From Oscillospiraceae bacterium (GTDB taxonomy: Bacteria > Bacillota > Clostridia > Oscillospirales > Ruminococcaceae), in the NCBI GenBank assembly GCA_028689635.1, contig JAQVCU010000009.1:1-46591 (forward strand): a stretch of 46,591 nucleotides of DNA. Direction: 5' to 3'. The position numbers and the translations under genes are program-made. Shown here piece by piece: positions 39,627-46,591 of this stretch (within the stretch, counting starts at the first letter, position 1; every line of letters starts with the position of its first letter). The notes beneath the pieces are model-generated. The model was not told the origin of the DNA. It made no database searches and was given only the letters and a program-made list of their open reading frames with translations.

Positions 39627-40805
39627 ATGAAGATCACCAAGGTAGATATCCTGCACCTGAAAACGGATCTGAACGGCGGGGCCTGGCGGCCCATCGTCTG
39701 CCGCATTTACACCGACGAGGGCATTTACGGGGACGGCGAGGCGGCGCTGGCCTACGGGCAGTCCCAGTTTGCCGCGGCGGGCCAGCTGAAAAATTTTGCA
39801 AAGCTCATCATCGGCATGAATCCGCTGCATCACGAGACCATCTGGGATAAACTGTACCGCACCTCTTTTTGGGGGCAAAACGGCGGCCCGGTGGTTTTTG
39901 CGGGCATCTCCGCCATCGATATCGCCCTGTGGGATATCCGCGGAAAATATTATAACGCCCCGGTGCACGAACTTTTGGGCGGCAAGCGGCGGGACGGCCT
40001 GCGCACCTATGCTTCCCAGCTTCAGTGCAGCTGGGGATACGAAAATGTGGCGCAGCTTTCCCCCCAGGATTACGCGCGGGAGGCCAAAAGAGCGGTGGAC
40101 GAGGGCTACGACGCCATTAAGATCGACTTTTTCACCTACCGCCCCGACGGGACCCGCTTTACCGATCTGGACCGCATCGGCCTGCGCAGCGCCTATTACA
40201 TCGACCTCATCGAGGAGCGGGTGGCGGCTGTGCGGGAGGCCATAGGCCCCAAGGTGGATCTGATCATGGAGAACCATTCCTTTACCGACGCCAACTGTGC
40301 CATCCAGCTGGCGCGGGCGGTGGAGAAATACGGCATCTTTTATTTTGAGGAGCCCTCTACCCCGACGCCGCAGCTGGCCAAATTTGTCCACGACAGCATC
40401 AACATCCCCGTGGCCAACGGCGAGCGCATTTATACCCGCTGGCAGTACGCCGATTATTTCAGGGACAATTCCATCCAGGTCATCCAGCCGGATATCGGCA
40501 CCTGCGGCGGCATTACCGAAGTGAAAAAGGTGTGCGACATGGCCTATACCTACGACGTTGGGGTGCAGGTGCACGCCTGCGGGTCCCCTTTGTCCACGGC
40601 GGCGGCGCTGATGGTGGAGGCGGTGATCCCCAATTTCGTTATCCATGAACACCACATGTTCGCCCGCACCCGCTACAACAGGGAGCTGTGCCTTTACGAT
40701 TATCAGCCGGTAAACGGGAAATTCCAGGTGCCGGATCTGCCCGGCATTGGCAACGAGCTTTCTCCGGTGGCCTTCCAGCACTGCGATAAGGTCACCATCG
40801 AATAA
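39627..40805 (+). CDS. Enolase-superfamily (mandelate racemase-like) acid-sugar dehydratase
   Basis: This 392-residue enzyme has the N-terminal capping domain and a C-terminal TIM barrel. Metal ligands are Glu 215 (IMENHSF), Glu 241 (FYFEEPS) and Glu 266 (VANGERIYT). His 217, two residues after the first ligand, and His 316 (VQVHACGSPLS), with Asp 289 (IQPDIGTCGG), match the catalytic histidines of DgoD-, RspA- and ManD-type dehydratases. The first ligand is Glu where Asp is usual. It probably dehydrates a sugar acid such as galactonate or mannonate, but the substrate is open. GGAGGA precedes the ATG. The gene stands alone, without an aldolase or kinase beside it. Confidence 0.78.
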   Translation: MKITKVDILHLKTDLNGGAWRPIVCRIYTDEGIYGDGEAALAYGQSQFAAAGQLKNFAKLIIGMNPLHHETIWDKLYRTSFWGQNGGPVVFAGISAIDIALWDIRGKYYNAPVHELLGGKRRDGLRTYASQLQCSWGYENVAQLSPQDYAREAKRAVDEGYDAIKIDFFTYRPDGTRFTDLDRIGLRSAYYIDLIEERVAAVREAIGPKVDLIMENHSFTDANCAIQLARAVEKYGIFYFEEPSTPTPQLAKFVHDSINIPVANGERIYTRWQYADYFRDNSIQVIQPDIGTCGGITEVKKVCDMAYTYDVGVQVHACGSPLSTAAALMVEAVIPNFVIHEHHMFARTRYNRELCLYDYQPVNGKFQVPDLPGIGNELSPVAFQHCDKVTIE

Positions 40806-40870
40806 AAGGCCGCCTTCTGAAAAAGATTTTTCCCAGAAGGACGTGTTCGCAGTTTCTCCAGAAACCGGAA

Positions 40871-40905
40871 CCGCCCGGCCCGATAAATTTCCGCGTGCCG
40901 GGCGG
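40871..40905. repeat. GC hairpin after the dehydratase gene
   Basis: CCGCCCGGC (40871-40879) and GCCGGGCGG (40897-40905) are perfect arms without a following T run. Confidence 0.5.
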
Positions 40906-40927
40906 ATCAAAATTGAAAAAGCATGAT

Positions 40928-40971
40928 AAAAAGCGATGGAGATGACATAAAAATCATCTCCATCGCTTTCT
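40928..40971. terminator. Bidirectional terminator hairpin (copy 2 of a repeated hairpin)
   Basis: AAAGCGATGGAGATGA (40930-40945) pairs perfectly with its complement at 40954-40969. It differs from the hairpin at 18512-18556 at two stem positions, both compensated on the other arm. It lies between convergent genes. Confidence 0.75.
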
Positions 40972-41035
40972 GCTTAAAAAACATTTTATCGCAAAGAAGC
41001 AAAAATGAGGGAAGGCCTTTTTGCGGCGGGCCGGG

Positions 41036-41791
41036 CTATTCATCGAGAAAACGTCTGCTGAGGGAGACAAATTCGGCCTGGTTGGACAGCATGGCGGGAT
41101 GGCCGCCGTGCTCGAAAAGATGCTGCGCGCCGTGCCCGATCTTGCAAAGCATGGAGGGAAAGAGGTTTTCGTAGAACCCGGGAGGGAAAAGCGCGTCCTC
41201 CCGGCTGCCGGTGAAAAGGATATCCGGCTTTAACAGGGACAGCGGCTTGTGGAAAAAGGCGCCGATGTGTTCTGCGTGGGCGGTCACAGCCTGGGTATCC
41301 GCGTCAACGACGCTCTCCCAATCCGGCCCGTTCATCCCCTCATAGAAGGCCCGTGCGCCGGGATCCTGTTTGGATAATTCCCGCCCCATGCGCAGGTTGT
41401 TTGTGAGGGCGGGGCCGGCCCGTTCTCCCTCAAAGCTGTCGGCGATAAGCCGGGCGACAAGGTCGGGACGCTCCAAAGCGAGGTTGATGGCGGCCAGGGC
41501 GCCGCCGCTGGCCCCGATCAGGCCTATTGGGCCATAGCGCTTTTCATCCAGCAGACGGGCAGCCTGCATGGCCTCTTCGTACCACAGGTCCTCCGGCCAG
41601 GGCTGGATGCGGTCGGATTTTCCGCAGCCGAGAAAATCCATGACGATGACGGTGTGATCCACGGTGTACTGCCCCACGATCCCCGCAAACATGGCGGAAG
41701 AAGCGGTGTTTCCATGCAGCAGCAAAAGCGGCGGGCCGCTTCCGCTTTCCTCATAATATATTTTGTGGCGCCGGTCGTTAAAATAAGCCAT
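41036..41791 (-). CDS. Alpha/beta hydrolase
   Basis: This 251-residue single-domain hydrolase has LLLLHGNTASSAMF (oxyanion HG motif), VIVMDFLGCGKSDR and the nucleophile elbow GLIGASGGALAA (Ser near 112). The late catalytic Asp is likely in TGSREDALFPP and the His in HLFEHGGHPAML. There is no signal peptide. The natural substrate is unknown. GGAGGGGAAAA precedes the ATG. Confidence 0.82.
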   Translation of the reverse strand: MAYFNDRRHKIYYEESGSGPPLLLLHGNTASSAMFAGIVGQYTVDHTVIVMDFLGCGKSDRIQPWPEDLWYEEAMQAARLLDEKRYGPIGLIGASGGALAAINLALERPDLVARLIADSFEGERAGPALTNNLRMGRELSKQDPGARAFYEGMNGPDWESVVDADTQAVTAHAEHIGAFFHKPLSLLKPDILFTGSREDALFPPGFYENLFPSMLCKIGHGAQHLFEHGGHPAMLSNQAEFVSLSRRFLDE

Positions 41792-41940
41792 TTTTCCCCT
41801 CCTTACAGCGGGACAAAGGTGCCTATGCAGGCGTAAGGCGGTTTGCCTGCGGCAAAATATAGGCCCTGCCCCTTTTTCTGAGGATAGTCTACCACAGTTG
41901 CCCCAAAGGGGTTAAGCGGGGAAGCCCGGGGGAAACGAAG

Positions 41941-41973
41941 AAAAGCCGAAGGCGCAAAGCGCCTCCGGCTTTA
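41941..41973 (-). terminator. Terminator after aspA
   Basis: Read on the minus strand, AAAGCCGGAGGCGC and GCGCCTTCGGCTTT pair around TTT and are followed by TTC. Confidence 0.75.
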
Positions 41974-41996
41974 AAAAGCGATAGCCTTATGGGCAA

Positions 41997-43373
<1,377 letters not shown>

Positions 43374-43445
43374 AATAAACGCTCCCCTTTGCAAGAATTA
43401 TGTCACTGAATTTTATCAAAGAAAGATTTCCTTCATTTCGACCTG

Positions 43446-43474
43446 ATTATAGCGCCGGTGGAAAAGTTTTGCAA
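43446..43474 (-). promoter_or_regulatory. Sigma-A promoter of aspA
   Basis: On the minus strand, TTGCAA (43474-43469), a 17-bp spacer and TATAAT (43451-43446). Confidence 0.65.
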
Positions 43475-43477
43475 GGC

Positions 43478-43495
43478 GCAAAATGACTATTTTGC
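43478..43495. promoter_or_regulatory. Inverted repeat adjacent to the aspA -35
   Basis: GCAAAAT and ATTTTGC flank GACT, three bases upstream of the aspA -35 element, an activator position. A TATAAT on the plus strand at 43500-43505 lacks a good -35. The rest of 43506-43690 shows no gene. Confidence 0.4.
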
Positions 43496-43700
43496 AGGAT
43501 ATAATTCTAAATTAATTGTATAAAAGAGATATTTGCAGGAAATATTGCAATAAGCGCTGCGGAAATCCTGCATTTTTCATGGATTTTACGCCGGGGTTAC
43601 CGAGAAAATGGCGGTGCGGCAAAAGAAAAGGACGGAAAAGCCGCCGTTCGATGCAAAAAAATTTTGAGAAAGGGAATACTGAACCGGGAGGTGAAAAGCT

Positions 43701-43877
43701 GTGGAAAATTACGACGCTTATTTTTTTGACCCGGCTCTGGACGAATACTTTCAATCTCTGCCGCCAAAGACCAAATCCCGCCTGGTGTCCTCCGGCGTGC
43801 GGCTCTCCACCCTGGGAGAGCTCAAGGAGTGCGCCGAGCACCTGATGGCAGAATATGGAGAGAAGCGGGAGGGATAA
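43701..43877 (+). CDS. Small acidic protein of unknown function (58 residues)
   Basis: GTG 43701 follows a strong GGGAGGTG site and opens a 58-codon frame beginning MENYDAYFFDPALDEYFQSL and ending MAEYGEKREG. The composition is acidic N-terminally and helical, with no membrane segment or Cys pair. I do not recognise a family with certainty. The good ribosome site and clean reading frame make it a likely real gene missed by length cut-offs. It precedes the OB-fold gene by 149 bases on the same strand. Confidence 0.6.
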   Translation: MENYDAYFFDPALDEYFQSLPPKTKSRLVSSGVRLSTLGELKECAEHLMAEYGEKREG

Positions 43878-44026
43878 GAAAGAGGACGCAGCGCGGCAGG
43901 CCTTTGCCGGTTCTTCGGTGGGAGAGAAGGCCGGGAGGAAAGCGGAAAAAGGGCGTTTGGGCGTTGCCCCCTTGTGTTTTGGGGCGCTTTGTTGTATTTT
44001 AATAAAAAGAGAGAAGGAGGAACGCC

Positions 44027-44515
44027 ATGAAGCTTGTCAAAACCATTTCCCTGGGGGCGGCAGTGGTGCTTTCCGCCGTGGGCCTGGCGGTCTGGGCGGG
44101 CGCCCGGGCCACCTCGCAGGGTAAACCGGCCCCGGTCCCATCCTCTTCTCAAAGCGCCGAAAACCGCTCCGACGCGCCCAGCGTCCATTACATCGAGCTG
44201 TTTGAAAACCCGGAGCGCTACCAGGGGCGGATGGTGCGCACGGCGGGGGTCGTCTCGCAGCTGGAAGAGGATTTTTCCGGCGGATATTATCTGACCTTTA
44301 CGGAGGGCTTCGGCGGCATGAGCAGTATGGTACGCTGCGAGCTTTTCTCTGCGCCGCCACAGGGGCTAAAGCCCGGGGACGCGGCGACGGTCTCCGGCGT
44401 GGGCGGCGCGCAGAGCCTGGGGGTCTATACCCTGGCCCAGGCGGTGGTGGAGGAGACGGGAGAGGACGCAAAGGCCCGCTGCATTGCCCTGCAGGAGGAG
44501 TTCCCCACCCAGTAA
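44027..44515 (+). CDS. Exported protein with an OB-fold-like domain
   Basis: This 162-residue protein has an N-terminal signal/anchor (LVKTISLGAAVVLSAVGLAVWAGA), a Pro/Ser linker and a domain at about 55-150. The pattern IELFENPERYQGRMVRTAGVVSQ, then YYLTFTEG, VRCEL and LKPGDAATVSGV is typical of nucleic-acid-type OB folds found in envelope proteins. The signal sequence argues against a nucleic-acid role. AAGGAGG precedes the ATG. Function unknown. Confidence 0.65.
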   Translation: MKLVKTISLGAAVVLSAVGLAVWAGARATSQGKPAPVPSSSQSAENRSDAPSVHYIELFENPERYQGRMVRTAGVVSQLEEDFSGGYYLTFTEGFGGMSSMVRCELFSAPPQGLKPGDAATVSGVGGAQSLGVYTLAQAVVEETGEDAKARCIALQEEFPTQ

Positions 44516-44594
44516 AAAAAGCTTTCCGGAAAAGCGGGGGTCGGACAGGATCTCTCAAACCCGGATCAAACAAAATCAGAAGGAGCATCAGAAC

Positions 44595-45119
44595 ATGAAA
44601 AACCCGATTGTGACCTTTGAATTGGAAAACGGCGGCGTGATGAAGGCGGAGCTTTACCCGGAGATCGCGCCCAACACGGTAAAAAACTTTGTCTCCCTGG
44701 TGAAAAAGGGCTTTTATGACGGCCTGATCTTTCACCGGGTCATCCCGGGGTTTATGATCCAGGGCGGAGACCCCGAGGGCACCGGCATGGGCGGCCCCGA
44801 TTATTCCATTGAGGGAGAATTTTCCGGAAACGGCTTTAAAAATGATCTGCGGCATACCAAAGGCGTGCTTTCGATGGCGCGCTCTATGCGCCCCAACAGC
44901 GCCGGTTCCCAGTTTTTCATCATGGTGGACGACGCCCCGCATCTGGACGGCCAGTACGCTGCCTTTGGCAAGGTGATCGAGGGGATCGAGGAAGCCGACC
45001 GGATCGTGGCGGTGGAGCGGGACTATTCCGACCGTCCCCTGGAGACCCAGGCGATGAAGCGCGTGACGGTGGAATGCTTTGGCGAGGAGATCGGGGAACC
45101 GGAGATCCTGGCACGGTAA
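44595..45119 (+). CDS. Cyclophilin-type peptidyl-prolyl cis-trans isomerase
   Basis: This 174-residue cyclophilin contains FVSLVKKGFYDGLIFHRVIPGFMIQGGDPEGTGMGGPDY, GVLSMARSMRPNSAGSQFFIMVDDAPHLDGQYAAFGKV. The catalytic Arg (FHRV), Phe/Met/Gln (FMIQGG) and the QFFI block are present. It lacks a signal peptide, so it acts in the cytoplasm. ATG 44595 has AGAAGGAGC upstream; the frame is open earlier but overlaps the preceding gene. Confidence 0.93.
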   Translation: MKNPIVTFELENGGVMKAELYPEIAPNTVKNFVSLVKKGFYDGLIFHRVIPGFMIQGGDPEGTGMGGPDYSIEGEFSGNGFKNDLRHTKGVLSMARSMRPNSAGSQFFIMVDDAPHLDGQYAAFGKVIEGIEEADRIVAVERDYSDRPLETQAMKRVTVECFGEEIGEPEILAR

Positions 45120-45125
45120 AGAGAC

Positions 45126-45162
45126 AAAAAGGGACATCCCGCGGGGGATGTCCCTTTTTTAT
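45126..45162 (+). terminator. Terminator after the cyclophilin gene
   Basis: AAAAAGGGACATCCC and GGGATGTCCCTTTTT form a perfect stem with further T. Confidence 0.9.
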
Positions 45163-45278
45163 GCCGCGACAGTTTCAGGCCTGCGCGGCGGGGTCGGAGG
45201 AGGCAAAATAAGTTCCCAGGGCCATGACGGCCAGGGCGGACAGAATTTTTTAAAAGGCGGCCGCCGGCCCCAGAGGGC

Positions 45279-45307
45279 TTGCGTATTGCCAGCGGCCCTG
45301 TTACAAT
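45279..45307 (+). promoter_or_regulatory. Promoter of the membrane-protein gene at 45368
   Basis: TTGCGT (45279-45284), a 17-bp spacer and TACAAT (45302-45307). Confidence 0.5.
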
Positions 45308-45367
45308 AAAAGAAGAAAAGCCGGGGCGCCGCCGCGGCAAAATTGAAAAGAGAAGGGAGCGGGGACT

Positions 45368-45988
45368 ATGGAGGAGATCAGACGCGAGACAGAGAGAGCG
45401 GAGGAAACGGTTTCCGGGGCGGCGTTCACGCCGCCCCAGGGACAGGCGCAGTATGATGGCGCGGGCAATTACGTCTGGCGGGAGCAGCCTTATCCCGGCG
45501 AGGATGGGCAGCCCCGGTATATCTGCGCGCGCTATAGCCCGGACGGGGAACCGGTATACGGCTGGGCCTGGTGGGATCAAAACGGGGCGGCGTTTTACCA
45601 ATACCCCGGGGAAGCCCCCTTTGCGCTGGCTCCGCAGCCGGGAAATTTTCCGGTTGCCGTACCAGACCCGGCGCGCGGCAAGGGGATGCATTTCTGCTTC
45701 TCCTTTTTCGGCACCATCGCCGCCGCCACCCTGCTGACCTCGATCATCGGCGTTTTGGCGCAAAAGCTGGAGGAAAATTATTATTGGTATGGCATCGGCA
45801 CCACCCTGATGATAGGCCTTGGCGTTTTGCTGCTGGCTGTCGCCATCACCATGCGGGTGGTGTTGGATAAAAAGAACAGGATGCTGGCCCGGGGGTTCCT
45901 CTGGGGCGGGATCGTCGTGGTGGCGCTGCCGTTTTTGGTGGGGCTGCTGGCGCTGCTGATCGTTTTGCTGATCATGTGCGGCGTTTGA
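45368..45988 (+). CDS. Membrane protein of unknown function
   Basis: Of its 206 residues, 1-110 are hydrophilic, rich in Pro, Gln, Gly and aromatic residues (YVWREQPYPGEDGQPRYICA, VYGWAWWDQNGAAFYQYPG). Three hydrophobic segments follow (FFGTIAAATLLTSIIGVLA, YGIGTTLMIGLGVLLLAVAITM and IVVVALPFLVGLLALLIVLLIM). The YxxxGxP/W repeats recall proline/tyrosine-rich cytoplasmic tails of small membrane proteins. No family recognised. It is flanked by a promoter and a terminator, so it is monocistronic. Confidence 0.65.
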   Translation: MEEIRRETERAEETVSGAAFTPPQGQAQYDGAGNYVWREQPYPGEDGQPRYICARYSPDGEPVYGWAWWDQNGAAFYQYPGEAPFALAPQPGNFPVAVPDPARGKGMHFCFSFFGTIAAATLLTSIIGVLAQKLEENYYWYGIGTTLMIGLGVLLLAVAITMRVVLDKKNRMLARGFLWGGIVVVALPFLVGLLALLIVLLIMCGV

Positions 45989-46011
45989 CCGCGTGTTACA
46001 CTGTCCGTTCA

Positions 46012-46059
46012 AAAAGAGCCCTCAGGCCGCCGCGGCGGACGGGAGGGCTCTTTTTTTTG
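46012..46059. terminator. Terminator after the membrane-protein gene
   Basis: AAAGAGCCCTC and GAGGGCTCTTT enclose a GC-rich inner stem (GCCGCC/GGCGG) and are followed by a long T run. A residues on the 5' side allow use by the convergent gene. Confidence 0.85.
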
Positions 46060-46075
46060 AGCGGACGGCGGGTTT

Positions 46076-46591
46076 TCATTTCGCGGCCGGTTCGGCGGCG
46101 AAAAAGATATCTTCCATTTCGCCCAGGTCTCCCTGGGTAGAACAGGTGATCTGCACCACCCAGCCGTTTTGGCAGGCCACCCAGTAGCGCTGGGCCATGC
46201 CCTGGGAGGGATACTCCCCGGTAAAGGTGCAGAAGGGGACGCCGGCGGCGTCGGCTTCTTTTACCTCAGAAAGGCCGGTGAGGACGGTGGAGGCTTTGAG
46301 AAAGACGCTGCCCTCCACATAGGCCTTCAGGTCGTCCGGCTCCTTTGCGGGAAGAACGGTAAACTGCATCAGATCGCCGGTCTCGGTTTGGATTACCAGG
46401 AGAGAGCCGTCTTTGAGGGCCTGAAGATCCTCTTCCGAAACTTTTTCCGCGCCGGAGATCTCCTGTCCGGCGGCGCCGTTCATAACGGCGGCAGTCTCTT
46501 CGGGGGAGAGGGCTGCCCAGGAAGACGGGAAGGGGAAGGAGATCCCCAGAGAGGGCAGGGTCGCGGCGCCGTCGTTCCACACGGGCGCGGC
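46076..46591 (-). CDS. Hypothetical protein, 5' part outside the window
   Basis: The frame is open to the window edge, so only the C-terminal 171 residues or so are seen. They contain LGISFPFPSSWAALSPEETAAVMNG, similar in style to lipoprotein-linked PsbP/DUF-type folds in which a short peptide is described as a folded 'FPSSW' core. The late part has FTGEYPSQGMAQRYWVACQNGWVVQITCST, probable beta strands. A secreted or lipoprotein origin is likely, but the signal region is not visible. Confidence 0.5.
   Translation of the reverse strand, partial: AAPVWNDGAATLPSLGISFPFPSSWAALSPEETAAVMNGAAGQEISGAEKVSEEDLQALKDGSLLVIQTETGDLMQFTVLPAKEPDDLKAYVEGSVFLKASTVLTGLSEVKEADAAGVPFCTFTGEYPSQGMAQRYWVACQNGWVVQITCSTQGDLGEMEDIFFAAEPAAK

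Overview
The window looks like a chromosomal segment of a GC-rich, Gram-positive, low-oxygen gut-type Clostridia, probably Oscillospirales. This is inference. The supporting signs are strong AGGAGG-type ribosome binding sites, frequent TTG/GTG starts, a bacillus/clostridial ribosomal-protein order (rpmG-secE-nusG-rplK-rplA, then an L10-leader-controlled rplJ-rplL), a class III fructose-1,6-bisphosphatase, a SpoIID-like protein, and a sugar ABC transporter without its own ATPase. I found no rRNA, tRNA or CRISPR array and no prophage. The only mobile DNA seen is a probable IS terminus at the left edge.

Region 1 (1-12.3 kb) is a carbohydrate/Amadori-compound block. A GntR regulator is cut at codon 72 by an IS21-like end and faces a transporter operon: a lipoprotein binding protein, an attenuator hairpin and two permeases. 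A SIS-domain sugar-phosphate deglycase (FrlB-like) follows from its own promoter and palindrome. A PfkB kinase (FrlD-like) sits 4 kb further on with its own promoter and palindrome. The gene set matches the B. subtilis frl (fructoselysine) system but is split. Between and after these lie a free methionine-R-sulfoxide reductase, an ECF-transporter S component, an orphan ptsI and fbp.

Region 2 (12.3-21.7 kb) holds rmuC, a SulP anion transporter, a histidine-rich ArsP-type permease, a MATE exporter, a nucleoside phosphorylase, a metallophosphoesterase and a D-Ala-D-Ala carboxypeptidase. An unannotated promoter-to-terminator unit at about 15.63-15.83 kb encodes a probable structured small RNA.

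Region 3 (21.7-27.8 kb) is a six-gene minus-strand run, ddl-murI-DUF1934-argS-homocysteine methyltransferase-VOC. It serves cell-wall precursors and translation, starts from one good promoter and ends at a strong terminator.

Region 4 (27.9-31.7 kb) is the translation/transcription block rpmG-secE-nusG, rplK-rplA and rplJ-rplL, with three promoters, an L10 leader and a structured rplK leader.

Region 5 (31.7-46.6 kb) is accessory: a TRIC-type membrane protein, HAD phosphatases, an ECF sigma/anti-sigma pair with an apparent autoregulatory promoter, a SpoIID-like/peptidoglycan-binding protein next to a prodomain-less sedolisin, an acid-sugar dehydratase with a cre-like operator, an alpha/beta hydrolase, aspartase, a cyclophilin and several unknowns. 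Two convergent intergenic spaces 22 kb apart carry the same hairpin with compensatory base changes.
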